Shown here one piece after another: positions 42,459-51,768 of a stretch of DNA of 60,909 nucleotides (position 1 is the stretch's first letter; the number at the start of each line of letters is the position of its first letter). The DNA lies in contig JANQJU010000079.1 of assembly GCA_028281495.1 (NCBI GenBank), forward strand, positions 1 to 60,909, in the 5' to 3' direction. Source of the DNA: SAR324 cluster bacterium. GTDB lineage: Bacteria > SAR324 > NAC60-12. The translations under genes were made by a program, and so were the position numbers. The notes under the pieces were generated by a model. The model was not told the origin of the DNA, ran no database searches, and saw only the letters and a program-made list of their open reading frames with translations.

Positions 42459-43553
42459 TTAGGCATGAACCTGTTGTCGATAGCGATAATAGGCCGCACA
42501 GGCCCCTTCGGCTGAGACCATCGGCGCTCCCAAAGGTTTTTCGGGAAGACATCGTGTGCCGAATTCAGGACACTCCAAGGGTTTTTTAATCCCTTGCAGA
42601 ATCAAACCGCTTTCGCATTGAGAGGCTTCTTGAATTTGAAGAGACTGGAGGCCAAACCGTGTTTCGGCATCCCAAGCCGCATAAGCAGGAGCCAAGCCCA
42701 AACCGCTGCGAGGAATTTCTCCGATGCCTCTCCATTGGCGAGGCACCACCTGGAACACTTCACGCATCAAGCGCTGGGCTGTCACGTTTCCGTCTTTACG
42801 GACTGAACGCGCGTATTGATTTTGAACTTGGTATTGCCCCGATTCCAATTGCTGCAAACACATCCACACGCCTTGTAAGATGTCTAGCGGCTCAAAGCCC
42901 GTGACCACAATAGGCACTTGGTAGTTTGTCGCGAGTGGCTCATATTCGGAATACCCCATAATCGTGCAAACATGTCCTGCGGCAAGAAACCCATCAATTC
43001 TCGTAGCTTCAGATGCCATCAGGGCTTCAATAGCTGGAGGAACTAATACATGAGAAACTAAAATCGAAAAATTCTCTATTTTCTGTTGAGCTGCCTGATA
43101 AACTGCCATTGCATTCGCGGGAGCCGTCGTTTCAAAACCGACTGCAAAAAATACAACCTGTTTTTGAGGATTTTTCTTAGCCAACTCCAACGCATCCATC
43201 GGAGAATAAACGATCCTAATATCTCCCCCTTGCGACTTGACAGCAAACAGATCCTCCAAACTTCCAGGCACGCGCAACATGTCGCCAAATGAACAAAAGA
43301 TCACCTCCTTATGAGCGGCAATCATGAGGGCTTTATCGATCAATTCGACCGGAGTCACGCAAACTGGGCAACCAGGACCATGAATCAATGAAACGTCACG
43401 GGGCAATAAGGCATCAATGCCAAATTTCACAATTGTGTGAGTTTGCCCTCCACAAATCTCCATGATTTTCCATTCTTGGGTGGGCATGTGACGAATGCGT
43501 TCCACATATTGATGGATGAGTTGAGGATCTCGGTATTCTTTAATGAATTTCAT
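42459..43553 (-). CDS. hypD: Hydrogenase maturation protein HypD
   Basis: This is a 364-residue iron-sulfur scaffold on which the Fe(CN)2CO unit is built together with HypC. Conserved cysteine motifs are EICGGQTHTIVKFG, IHGPGCPVCVTP and, near the C-terminus, the cluster region CESGLILQGIKKPLECPEFGTRCLPEKPLGAPMVS. The start at 43553 lies within the hypC 3' end (14-base overlap). Longer readings would extend further into hypC and lack conservation signs. Confidence 0.95.
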   Translation of the reverse strand: MKFIKEYRDPQLIHQYVERIRHMPTQEWKIMEICGGQTHTIVKFGIDALLPRDVSLIHGPGCPVCVTPVELIDKALMIAAHKEVIFCSFGDMLRVPGSLEDLFAVKSQGGDIRIVYSPMDALELAKKNPQKQVVFFAVGFETTAPANAMAVYQAAQQKIENFSILVSHVLVPPAIEALMASEATRIDGFLAAGHVCTIMGYSEYEPLATNYQVPIVVTGFEPLDILQGVWMCLQQLESGQYQVQNQYARSVRKDGNVTAQRLMREVFQVVPRQWRGIGEIPRSGLGLAPAYAAWDAETRFGLQSLQIQEASQCESGLILQGIKKPLECPEFGTRCLPEKPLGAPMVSAEGACAAYYRYRQQVHA

Positions 43554-43800
43554 CAGCATCTTCTCCAATCGACATGCGTTCCAACGTATTGAGATGATCC
43601 CATGTGGCTTGAGCAGCGTGTTGGTCCAACCGGCTGATGGCAAATCCTGCATGCACGATTACAAAATCGCCTTCTTGGGCCTCAGGCGTGTAAGCCAGAT
43701 TGATCGTTTTCACGGTCCCTCCGAAACTGACACGCCCTGATCGCATTAAAGCGGTTTCCTCATCAATACTGAGGATTTGTCCAGGAATCGCTAAACACAT
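43540..43800 (-). CDS. hypC: Hydrogenase maturation chaperone HypC
   Basis: This is an 86-residue protein that begins MCLAIPGQIL, the invariant start of HypC/HybG proteins. Cys 2 ligates the iron precursor after Met removal. The OB-fold core contains VSFGGTVKTINLAYTPEAQEGDFVIVHAGFAISRLDQHAA. It carries the Fe(CN)2CO unit from HypD to the hydrogenase large subunit. It begins three bases after the dikinase stop codon and overlaps hypD. Confidence 0.95.
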   Translation of the reverse strand: MCLAIPGQILSIDEETALMRSGRVSFGGTVKTINLAYTPEAQEGDFVIVHAGFAISRLDQHAAQATWDHLNTLERMSIGEDADEIH

Positions 43801-43803
43801 GCT

Positions 43804-46422
43804 TCACCCTTTGGGATGTAATTGTTTCTTCATCGTTTCGATGCTGGCCTGAGCTGCCGCAATCCGGGCTACGGGCACGCGGTAGGGACTGCAAGAAACA
43901 TAATGAAATCCGACATGGTGACAAAACCGGATGGACCTCGCGTTCCCGCCATGTTCTCCGCAAATGCCATATTCCATATTAGGATTGATCGGCCGACTTT
44001 TGCCAATGGCCAAGCGGATCAGCTCTCCAACTCCCCGTTGATCGAGGATCACAAATGGATCGTTTTTCAGCGTCTCGTGTTCAAGATAAGCTGGTAAAAA
44101 CTTGCCAACGTCATCACGAGAAAATCCAAACGTCATTTGAGTCAAGTCATTGGTACCGAAACTCATGAACTCGGCAAGCGGAGCTAACGTGTCTGCTCGC
44201 AAGCAAGCTCTTGGTACTTCCATCATGGTTCCTATGCGGTAAGCCACAGAAGCTTTGTATTCCTCAAAAACACGATTGGCCGTGGTTTCGATTTCTTGGC
44301 GAATGAATCGCAGTTCTCGTGCAGTCGCCACCAAAGGAACCATGATTTCGGGATAAACTTGTGCTCCCTCCTCTTGGGCTTCCAGTGCTGCGGTGATGAC
44401 GGCTTTGGTTTGCATACGAGTGATTTCCGGATACACCAGAGCAATCCGACATCCTCGGAACCCAAGCATTGGGTTGACCTCAAATAAAGCTTCGATACGT
44501 TGCTTCACTTTGTCGTAGCCGCGTCCCAAACGGTTGGCGAGAGCTTGTATATCCGTTTTGTTTTGAGGAAGAAATTCATGGAGCGGTGGGTCCAGCAGCC
44601 GAATGGTCACCGGATGGCCAGTCATGACTTTAAAAAGGTCTTGCATATCGGCTTTCTGGAACTCGAACAATCGGCCCAAGTACATTTGTCGTTCCTTTTG
44701 GGTTTCCGACAAAATCATAGAACGCATCGTGTCGATTCGTTCCGCCGCAAAAAACATATGCTCGGTGCGGCACAGTCCAATCCCTTCCGCTCCAAGGTCG
44801 CAAGCCTTTTGAGCGTCTTCCGGCGTTTCAGCATTGGCGCGGATATGCAGGTGGCGATAGCGATCCGCCCAATGCAACAAAGTTTGAAAATCTTGATCCG
44901 CATGCGCTTCGATGGTTGCCACTTTGCCTAACATTACTTTTCCTGAGCTGCCATCCACGGTGATCAGATCCATTTTTTTAATGACATGTTGTCTTGTCCT
45001 CACCCGTTCCTGATCGTAGTCGATGATCAATTCATCGCATCCGGCAACGCAGCATTTTCCCATACCTCGTGCAACAACCGCAGCGTGTGATGTCATGCCA
45101 CCCAATTTGGTCAAGATGCCTTGAGCGGCTTTCATTCCATGAATGTCTTCAGGAGTGGTCTCATGGCGGACCAAGACCACTTTCTCACCTTGTGCTGCAA
45201 GGTCTTCGGCCTCATCCGCAGAAAATACGACTTTTCCTTGGGCGACTCCTGGGCTTGCCGGTAATCCTTGAGCAATCACCGTTTGAGGGGCTTCTGGATC
45301 GATCATCGGGTGGAGAAAGTAATTCATTTGCTCAGCATCGACCCGCAACAAAGCATCTTTTTCGGTGATCAGCCCCTCTCTCACCATTTCAATCGCAATG
45401 CGAACCGCGGCTTTGGCAGTTCGCTTCCCTGTGCGGGTTTGTAAGATGTACAGCTTGCCTTCTTGAATGGTGAATTCGAGATCTTGCATGTCATGATAAT
45501 GGCGTTCTAGTTTCTGCTGAATTTCATATAGCTGTGTGTACATTTCAGGCATTTGTTCCGACAGTTGGTCCAAACTTTTGGGAGTTCTCACGCCCGACAC
45601 GACATCCTCACCCTCCGCCTGTTCCAGGTATTCTCCGTAAAACACATGCTCTCCCGTTGCTGGATTGCGAGTGAACGCAACCCCAGTACCGGAACTTCGA
45701 CCAAAGTTTCCAAACACCATTGCTTGAACATTCACAGCGGTACCCAAATCATTGGGAATGTCGTTGTACTCACGATAGCGAACCGCACGCAGCGTGTACC
45801 AAGAGGAAAAAACGGCTTCGATGGCCATACGCAATTGTGTGTGAGGATCTGAGGGAACCTCAGCTACATTTTTGAATTTTTCAACAATGGATTTCAAATC
45901 CTGAGCGTCGAGTTCCAGATCACTTTCATAACGATGGGTCTGTTTGTAATCGCTTAATATTCGTTCATACGCATGACGATCTTTTCCTAACACTACTTCT
46001 GCAAACATTTGGATGAACCGGCGATAGGTATCATAAACAAATCGGGAGTTGTGGGTCTGACGAATCATGCCTTCGACAATGGCATCATTCATTCCCAAAT
46101 TGAGTACGGTGTCCATCATTCCAGGCATCGATACCGAGGCTCCCGACCGAACCGATAGGAGCAAAGGGCGGGCAGGATTGCAGAATTCTTGCCCTGTTTG
46201 AGTTTCCACATACCTTAAGGCTTTTAGGTATTCTTCTTGAAGGTTTTCGGGAAAACGAGAACCCCGTTTAAAAAACTCCACACAAGCTTTTGTGGTAATG
46301 ACAAACCCGGGAGGCACAGGTAAGCCCAGGCGTGTCATTTCACACAAATTCGCACCTTTGTTTCCCAATAGCGCTTTGTCGTCTAAGTGACCCTCATGAA
46401 AGAGATAGACTGGTTTCTTCAT
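43804..46422 (-). CDS. ppdK: Pyruvate, phosphate dikinase
   Basis: This is an 872-residue enzyme that interconverts pyruvate + ATP + phosphate and phosphoenolpyruvate + AMP + pyrophosphate. The ATP-grasp domain starts with YLFHEGHLDDKALLGNKGANLCEM. The swivelling phosphohistidine domain has GGMTSHAAVVARGMGKCCVAG. The C-terminal PEP/pyruvate barrel has LCRTEHMFF, MVPLVATARELRF and SFGTNDLTQMTFGFSRDD, and ends with GICGEHGG. The length is typical. The ATG at 46422 follows AAAGGAGG and lies 29 bases inside the end of hypF; hypC begins three bases after the stop. This gluconeogenic enzyme is thus wedged in the middle of the hyp genes, translationally linked on both sides. Confidence 0.95.
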   Translation of the reverse strand: MKKPVYLFHEGHLDDKALLGNKGANLCEMTRLGLPVPPGFVITTKACVEFFKRGSRFPENLQEEYLKALRYVETQTGQEFCNPARPLLLSVRSGASVSMPGMMDTVLNLGMNDAIVEGMIRQTHNSRFVYDTYRRFIQMFAEVVLGKDRHAYERILSDYKQTHRYESDLELDAQDLKSIVEKFKNVAEVPSDPHTQLRMAIEAVFSSWYTLRAVRYREYNDIPNDLGTAVNVQAMVFGNFGRSSGTGVAFTRNPATGEHVFYGEYLEQAEGEDVVSGVRTPKSLDQLSEQMPEMYTQLYEIQQKLERHYHDMQDLEFTIQEGKLYILQTRTGKRTAKAAVRIAIEMVREGLITEKDALLRVDAEQMNYFLHPMIDPEAPQTVIAQGLPASPGVAQGKVVFSADEAEDLAAQGEKVVLVRHETTPEDIHGMKAAQGILTKLGGMTSHAAVVARGMGKCCVAGCDELIIDYDQERVRTRQHVIKKMDLITVDGSSGKVMLGKVATIEAHADQDFQTLLHWADRYRHLHIRANAETPEDAQKACDLGAEGIGLCRTEHMFFAAERIDTMRSMILSETQKERQMYLGRLFEFQKADMQDLFKVMTGHPVTIRLLDPPLHEFLPQNKTDIQALANRLGRGYDKVKQRIEALFEVNPMLGFRGCRIALVYPEITRMQTKAVITAALEAQEEGAQVYPEIMVPLVATARELRFIRQEIETTANRVFEEYKASVAYRIGTMMEVPRACLRADTLAPLAEFMSFGTNDLTQMTFGFSRDDVGKFLPAYLEHETLKNDPFVILDQRGVGELIRLAIGKSRPINPNMEYGICGEHGGNARSIRFCHHVGFHYVSCSPYRVPVARIAAAQASIETMKKQLHPKG

Positions 46423-48778
46423 CTTGCCTCCTTTTGCCGAACGCAACAGCAATTTGCCCCAAGGCAATTCCTCCGTCATTGGTGGGAACCTGTTGGGGCC
46501 AGTAGGGAGAGAAGCCTGCTTCCCGCAAGACTTCGATGGTGGATTCCGTCAAGAGTTTGTTCTGGAAACACCCTCCACTTAAAACGACAGAGGGGATACC
46601 CACCGCTTGAGCAACGGCAAGAATGATATGGCTCAACGTGTTATGAAAACGTTTGGAGATTTGGGTGACCGAGACTCCCTGGGAGAGTTCCGTTAAGATT
46701 TCATAAATCATGGGAGACCAATCGATCTCTTGATTCAAATAGAACGGGTAAACTTGACGGTCATGATTTCGGTCCGCGGCAAATTCAACGGCCATTGCTG
46801 CCTGTCCTTCAAAACTGATTCGTTGTTTCAAATTCAATAACGATGCTACCGCATCAAATAGTCGACCTACACTGGATGTTAGGGGGGCAAGGCGCTCATT
46901 AGAGAGAATTTTGCAAAGCGAGGTGAAGTTGTCGGGCAACTGCTTTCGAATGTCGCGCAACAATGCATGAGTTTGGATAGTTTCTCCAAACATCTCGTGC
47001 AGCAGTCCCAACGCAACCCGACGTGGTTCTCGGATGGCCTGTTTCCCTCCGGGTAAACGAAATTGACGAAATGATTGGATGCGTTCGAATTGGGAACCAC
47101 GCACGATAAAAAACTCACCTCCCCACAAAGTGTGATCAGAACCATATCCTGATCCGTCCCAACACACCCCCAATACCGGTTCAGTGACATGATGTTCTGC
47201 CATACAGGCAGCCACATGCGCTTCGTGATGTTGCACCGTCAAAACCGGTGTTTTTTGGGAAACGGCATAGTGCGTCGAATAATAGTCGGGATGTTGATCG
47301 CAGATCAGAACGGTGGGCTTCACCTCATAAAAATCCTGTAATGTTTGGGTTGTTGTGTGAAAAGTCTGCACTGTGGCATAAGAATCCAAATCGCCAATAT
47401 GTGGACTCAACACCACGGAAGATCCCACGTTCACGGCCACGGTATTCTTTAAATGACCACCCACTGCCAAGTAGGTAGGTGGTTTAGAGTCAGCTGAGGA
47501 ACACTTCAGATGAATCGGTAGAGGAGCAAACCCCCTTGCTCTTCGTAGAACCGAGATGTTGTTATCCATCACACGCACTACGGAATCGTCAATGGGACGA
47601 AGAATGGGACGATTGTGCACCAAAAAAACATCCGCAATAGCGCCTAATCGTTCGATCACTTCGTTTTCTTGATAGCAAAGAGGTTCCTCTGACAGGTTGC
47701 CACTTGTGGCAACGACAGGGCGTTGCATACCACGCAAAATCAAATGATGCAGTGGAGTGTACGGAAGAAATACTCCATGCCACGGATTATTGGGAGCGAC
47801 CGACGGCGCAGGCAATGGACCAGATGAGTCTTTGATACGCAAAAGAACGATGGGTGCTGCCGGTGAGCACAACAATGCTTCTTCTTTAACAGACACTTCG
47901 TAAATGGTTCGAATGGCCAAGGTGGATGAATACATCACAGCAAACGGTTTGGCAGGACGCTGTTTTCTTCGGCGGAGTCGTCGGATTGCATCCTCATTGA
48001 AAGCATCGACCATCAAATGAAACCCTCCGATTCCTTTCACCGCCACAATGGCGCCTCCTTTTAAGAACGCTATCGCCTGATGAAGCGCATCGGTATGGGT
48101 GGCATGACACCTTCCATGACCATTCCAAAGTTCCAAATGAGGACCGCATTCAGGGCACGCATTTGGTTGCGCATGGAAACGTCGATTGCCAATGGTCTTG
48201 TATTCTTTCAAGCATTGCGGACACATTTCAAAGGTCCGCATCGAGGTGTTGGGACGGTCATAGGGCAAAGCGTCGATAATGCTAAACCGAGGGCCACATT
48301 GGGTACAATTAGTAAATGGGTAAGTGTGACGTCGATTGTGGGGATCTAAAACTTCTTGAAGGCATTCTGGGCAAGTTGCCAGATCCGGCGGGGTCAAAAC
48401 ACTTAATGGGCCGCGGCTTTTGCTGGAAAGGATTTTAAAATCTTCATAACCACGAGAGGGCAACCATTCGGTATGAAAGTGATGAATGTCCGAATTACGC
48501 GGTTTGTCTTCTTGGAGGCGTTTTAAAAATTGATTCAATTGTTCTGTCGAACCTTCCGCTTCGAGACGAACGCCCTGAGCTGAATTGTGAACCCACCCTC
48601 GAACCTTCAATTCATGGGCCAGTCGATGCACAAAGGGACGAAATCCCACTCCTTGAACAATGCCGTCTAAGCTGACTTGAACACGCTTTTGCACGGCCGA
48701 TTGCAGTGTCTCGCCTCGTTTCCCTACTGCTCGTTTTCCTTCAATTTGATTTCCTGACCTTTCGTGTTGAGATTGCAT
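46394..48778 (-). CDS. hypF: Carbamoyltransferase HypF
   Basis: This is a 794-residue multidomain enzyme that makes the carbamoyl group for the cyanide ligands. After an unusual 30-residue lead, the acylphosphatase domain reads VSLDGIVQGVGFRPFVHRLA. Two zinc-finger repeats (CPECLQEVLDPHNRRHTYPFTNCTQCGP, then CPQC...CPECGP) and a YrdC-like domain (GGAIVAVKGIGGFHLMVDA) follow. The C-terminal Kae1/O-carbamoyltransferase domain has VQHHEAHVAACMAEH and VVLSGGCFQNKLLTE. The length is close to the family norm of about 750-780. It ends inside the dikinase coding region. The ribosome site is GGAG before the ATG at 48778. Confidence 0.95.
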   Translation of the reverse strand: MQSQHERSGNQIEGKRAVGKRGETLQSAVQKRVQVSLDGIVQGVGFRPFVHRLAHELKVRGWVHNSAQGVRLEAEGSTEQLNQFLKRLQEDKPRNSDIHHFHTEWLPSRGYEDFKILSSKSRGPLSVLTPPDLATCPECLQEVLDPHNRRHTYPFTNCTQCGPRFSIIDALPYDRPNTSMRTFEMCPQCLKEYKTIGNRRFHAQPNACPECGPHLELWNGHGRCHATHTDALHQAIAFLKGGAIVAVKGIGGFHLMVDAFNEDAIRRLRRRKQRPAKPFAVMYSSTLAIRTIYEVSVKEEALLCSPAAPIVLLRIKDSSGPLPAPSVAPNNPWHGVFLPYTPLHHLILRGMQRPVVATSGNLSEEPLCYQENEVIERLGAIADVFLVHNRPILRPIDDSVVRVMDNNISVLRRARGFAPLPIHLKCSSADSKPPTYLAVGGHLKNTVAVNVGSSVVLSPHIGDLDSYATVQTFHTTTQTLQDFYEVKPTVLICDQHPDYYSTHYAVSQKTPVLTVQHHEAHVAACMAEHHVTEPVLGVCWDGSGYGSDHTLWGGEFFIVRGSQFERIQSFRQFRLPGGKQAIREPRRVALGLLHEMFGETIQTHALLRDIRKQLPDNFTSLCKILSNERLAPLTSSVGRLFDAVASLLNLKQRISFEGQAAMAVEFAADRNHDRQVYPFYLNQEIDWSPMIYEILTELSQGVSVTQISKRFHNTLSHIILAVAQAVGIPSVVLSGGCFQNKLLTESTIEVLREAGFSPYWPQQVPTNDGGIALGQIAVAFGKRRQDEETSLSLS

Positions 48779-48818
48779 GATCAGCTCCGGTTTGATCTCT
48801 ATAAGTCAGCTTTCGGTG

Positions 48819-49082
48819 CTAAACAATCACATCCACACTTTCCAAAATGATATCTTGGGCATTTGGGTCTTGGGTGTCGCTCATTTCACGGATGTCGAGT
48901 TTTGCACCTTCTGCAAGAGACCCGAGTGCCGCGGCATGAAAATGATCACGAAAGTGCTCAGCTGAGATATGCGACAACGCCCCCAAACAAACCCGTACCT
49001 TAGCGATCCGTTGCGCATTCTGGTTTTCGGCAATGGTATCGAGCCTGCGCATCAAGTTGGAGAGCAAGGACAATTCGTGCAT
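48819..49082 (-). CDS. HypA-like protein lacking the zinc-binding domain
   Basis: This is an 87-residue protein. It starts MHELSLLSNLMRRLD, with the invariant His 2-Glu 3 pair that binds nickel in HypA, and continues with KVRVCLGALSHISAEHFRDHFH and EGAKLDIREM. Standard HypA has about 113 residues and two CxxC pairs that bind zinc. Here that segment is replaced by a short SDTQDPNAQ linker followed by the usual last strand (ILESVDVIV), and only one Cys remains. It is either a shortened variant used with this hydrogenase type or a degraded copy. The ATG at 49082 follows AAAGGAG. It lies between the protease and hypF. Confidence 0.8.
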   Translation of the reverse strand: MHELSLLSNLMRRLDTIAENQNAQRIAKVRVCLGALSHISAEHFRDHFHAAALGSLAEGAKLDIREMSDTQDPNAQDIILESVDVIV

Positions 49083-49179
49083 ACATTTGCTCCTTTTCAA
49101 AGTTTCTCATTTAACTAGCATAATCCTTTAAGTGGGAAAGAGTATTGGTAGATCTACGTAAAATGGGCAGGTGTCCAAT

Positions 49180-49641
49180 TTAAAAAGCGATTTGATGCTG
49201 TATCGTCTTCACTAAGCTCAAGGCGGTTTTTTGGACGGATTTCGAGAGTCCAATACCCATTTGATGTTTTTGCGCTTCGATGCCGTAAATCCAGAGTTGC
49301 CTGGGTAGGCGATCCAAGTTTTTGGCCAATTGAACGGCATCAGCGAGACTGAAAGTATGAGAAGAGAAGCTAGAAAATGGGGTAGGTATTGAGGCAGCAA
49401 TTGCATCAATCGCATGAAGAGTTCCTGGAAGCGAACTTGAAACGACGGCGTCGACCACCACCACCGATTGATCAGTTTGCCAAGATTCCAGAAGGTCTAA
49501 GCAGTCATGAAGTTCGGTCAACTGGACGTTGGGTAAATCGAGTTTTGCCATTTGACGGACGACCCACAGCCCCACTCCATCGTCTTGTCGGTATTCGTTG
49601 CCGACCCCCACCACGTGCCAAGTGAGAGAATCGGATTTCAT
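49180..49641 (-). CDS. Hydrogenase maturation protease (HyaD/HycI family)
   Basis: This is a 153-residue endopeptidase that removes the C-terminal tail of the large subunit after nickel insertion. The opening HVVGVGNEYRQDDGVGLWVVRQM is the family signature. Its Glu, together with an Asp in VVVVDAVVSS and a His in FSSHTFSLADAV, would contact nickel. The ATG overlaps the large-subunit stop codon (ATGA), with GGTGGAGCG just before it, so protease and substrate are translationally coupled. Confidence 0.9.
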   Translation of the reverse strand: MKSDSLTWHVVGVGNEYRQDDGVGLWVVRQMAKLDLPNVQLTELHDCLDLLESWQTDQSVVVVDAVVSSSLPGTLHAIDAIAASIPTPFSSFSSHTFSLADAVQLAKNLDRLPRQLWIYGIEAQKHQMGIGLSKSVQKTALSLVKTIQHQIAF

Positions 49642-50927
49642 CGCTCCACCTGAATTTTGAGAAAGTGAGTCGCACACGAGATGCAAGGATCGTAATTACG
49701 AATGGCCTGTTCGCAGACGTACTGCAATTCGTCATCGGGAAGGGACGATTGCTCCTTAATCAATTCCACCAAATCATCTTCAATTCGTTTTTGATTTTGT
49801 GAGGTTGGGGGAACGATTTTCGCCTCTTGAATACTTCCATCAGAATCAATTTGATACTGATGATAAAGGATTCCCCGAGGGGCTTCAGTGCAAGCATACC
49901 CCACAGCTGACTTTGGAGTGAGTTCGATACAAGGGGTGTCGGGCGGGGTGTACTCATCAATGATACGAAGAGCTTCCTCACAGGCGTAAAGCACCTCAAC
50001 CGCCCGAACAATGATACTTTGGAATGGGTTGCTACAGACCTCCGAGAGTCCGGCTTGTTTTGCGGTATCTTGTGCAAGATCCGAGAGCCGGTTGTAATTT
50101 AGACTATATCGAGCCATAGGCCCCACCAAATAAGAACCATGCCCTTTGTGGATCGAATGCAGGGCATTGGAATGCTCAACATGCTCTTCTACAAAATTTT
50201 TGGTGTAGTCTTTTATGGAGATGTCGAGCCCTTTGTTTGAGACCAGTCGGCCTTCATTGAGAGGATATTCCGATGGGTGAGACAGCGCCACAAATTCATA
50301 ATCTTGATTGAACTCCGGCATGGGCAGGGTACCTGCCCAATAGACTGTGGCCTTAGCAGTCTCTTTAGCCCACAACAAATCGTCGCGTAAGGTGCGGAGT
50401 TGTTTCACAGATGGTATTTTATAAAACCCTCCGACCTTCACATTGATCGGATGGATTTCTCGCCCTCCAATCAAGCTCATCAAGGCGTTTCCAATCTTTT
50501 TTAACTTCAGTCCATTTTCCACCAATGTGGGATGGTCTTTGGCCATTTCAATTGCACTGGGATAATCCAAAAAATCGGGAGCATGCAGCATGTAAATATG
50601 CAACGCATGGCTTTCGATCCATTCGGCACAATAGAGCAGCCTCCGCAGTTCCCGCAAAGGCTTGGGAAGCGTGATATCGAGGGCATCTTCCATCGCATGG
50701 ACCGAGCTCATTTGATACGCTACGGGACAAATCCCACAAATACGCGCCGTGATGTCGGGAGCTTCCATAAAATTTCGATTCCGAAGAAACGCCTCAAAAA
50801 AACGTGGTGGCTCGAAAATTTTCAGTTGCAGGTCTTGTACATGAGAACCATCGAACTTCACATAAAGCGCTCCCTCACCTTCCACTCGTGCCAGATAGTT
50901 CACTGTGATAGTTTTTGTATGTCCCAT
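49638..50927 (-). CDS. hyhL: [NiFe] hydrogenase large (catalytic) subunit, group 3b type
   Basis: This is a 429-residue cytosolic subunit (HydA/alpha of sulfhydrogenases). The nickel-binding motif L1 is RICGICPVAYQMSS (Cys 64 and Cys 67); it has Tyr where groups 1 and 2 have His, as is usual for group 3b. L2 is DPCISCATH (Cys 415, Cys 418, His 421). It is followed by eight residues that the protease encoded downstream would remove or trim. Proteins of this group oxidise or evolve hydrogen with NADP(H) and can reduce sulfur or polysulfide. The small subunit precedes it by four bases. Confidence 0.93.
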   Translation of the reverse strand: MGHTKTITVNYLARVEGEGALYVKFDGSHVQDLQLKIFEPPRFFEAFLRNRNFMEAPDITARICGICPVAYQMSSVHAMEDALDITLPKPLRELRRLLYCAEWIESHALHIYMLHAPDFLDYPSAIEMAKDHPTLVENGLKLKKIGNALMSLIGGREIHPINVKVGGFYKIPSVKQLRTLRDDLLWAKETAKATVYWAGTLPMPEFNQDYEFVALSHPSEYPLNEGRLVSNKGLDISIKDYTKNFVEEHVEHSNALHSIHKGHGSYLVGPMARYSLNYNRLSDLAQDTAKQAGLSEVCSNPFQSIIVRAVEVLYACEEALRIIDEYTPPDTPCIELTPKSAVGYACTEAPRGILYHQYQIDSDGSIQEAKIVPPTSQNQKRIEDDLVELIKEQSSLPDDELQYVCEQAIRNYDPCISCATHFLKIQVER

Positions 50928-50931
50928 AGCT

Positions 50932-51768
50932 TTATTCCTGCAAAGAATCGTCTGAATCGGGAAATGGATCCCGATTGGATTGTTGGATCACAATTGGAAC
51001 CGGTTCGTGAAATGGCTTGCGAAAGGGTTCAGACCATCCGTTGAAAGTTCGAAATGCGTGTTGGGTTTGCTCGGATGTCATACCCAGGTCCGCTTGCCAC
51101 CATTCCGCAAGTGCTTCTGTATTAGGTGTTTCCTTGGGACCAAAACAACCAAAACAGCCCCGGTCGTAACTCGGACATAACGCTCCACAACCCGCTTGAG
51201 TGACTGGCCCTAGACAGGGCATGTTTCGAGACACCATCACACAAACACACTGCTGCATCTTGCACTCCATACACACGCTATGCTTGGGGATGTTGGGAAC
51301 TCGCTGGTTCAGTAAAGCCAGGAGCACTTCGAGCAATTGCGTTTTGTTGATCGGGCATCCACGTAACTCGAACTCAACGGGTACATGATCCGCGATGGGG
51401 GTGGATGTGGCTAAAGTTTGAATGTAGTGAGGATTGGCATAGACTTGTCTGATGAATTCGTTCACATCAGCAAAATTTCGCAGAGCTTGGATCCCACCCG
51501 CCGTGGCACAGGCCCCGATAGTCACCAAAATTTTGGATTGCTCTCTCACTTCCTGAATTCGTTTCAAATCATGCGGTGTGGTAATCGATCCCTCCACCAA
51601 CGAGACGTCATAAGGCCCCTCCACGACCGCACGAGATGCCTCAGGAAAGTTGGCAATCTCGATTTGGTCCGCAATGGCAAGCAATTCATCCTCACAATCG
51701 AGCAGACTCAATTGACATCCATCACAGGAAGCAAACTTCCAGACAGCGAGCTTTGGTTTCGCATTCAT
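50932..51768 (-). CDS. hyhS: [NiFe] hydrogenase small subunit, group 3b type
   Basis: This is a 278-residue iron-sulfur subunit (HydD/delta). The proximal-cluster ligands begin at FASCDGCQLSLLDCE (Cys 15, Cys 18) and include GACATAGG and ELRGCPINKTQLLE. The C-terminal Cys-rich part (VCMECKMQQCVCVM, MPCLGPVTQAGCGALCPSYDRGCFGCFGP) holds further [4Fe-4S] ligands. It relays electrons between the large subunit and the beta and gamma subunits. Its ATG overlaps the stop of the gamma-subunit gene (TAATG). Confidence 0.93.
   Translation of the reverse strand: MNAKPKLAVWKFASCDGCQLSLLDCEDELLAIADQIEIANFPEASRAVVEGPYDVSLVEGSITTPHDLKRIQEVREQSKILVTIGACATAGGIQALRNFADVNEFIRQVYANPHYIQTLATSTPIADHVPVEFELRGCPINKTQLLEVLLALLNQRVPNIPKHSVCMECKMQQCVCVMVSRNMPCLGPVTQAGCGALCPSYDRGCFGCFGPKETPNTEALAEWWQADLGMTSEQTQHAFRTFNGWSEPFRKPFHEPVPIVIQQSNRDPFPDSDDSLQE

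Noticed and set aside
43554..43652. A longer HypD reading with 33 extra N-terminal residues
   Set aside because: It would run antiparallel to no signal and through the hypC coding region. HypD proteins start close to the MKFIKEYRDP segment.
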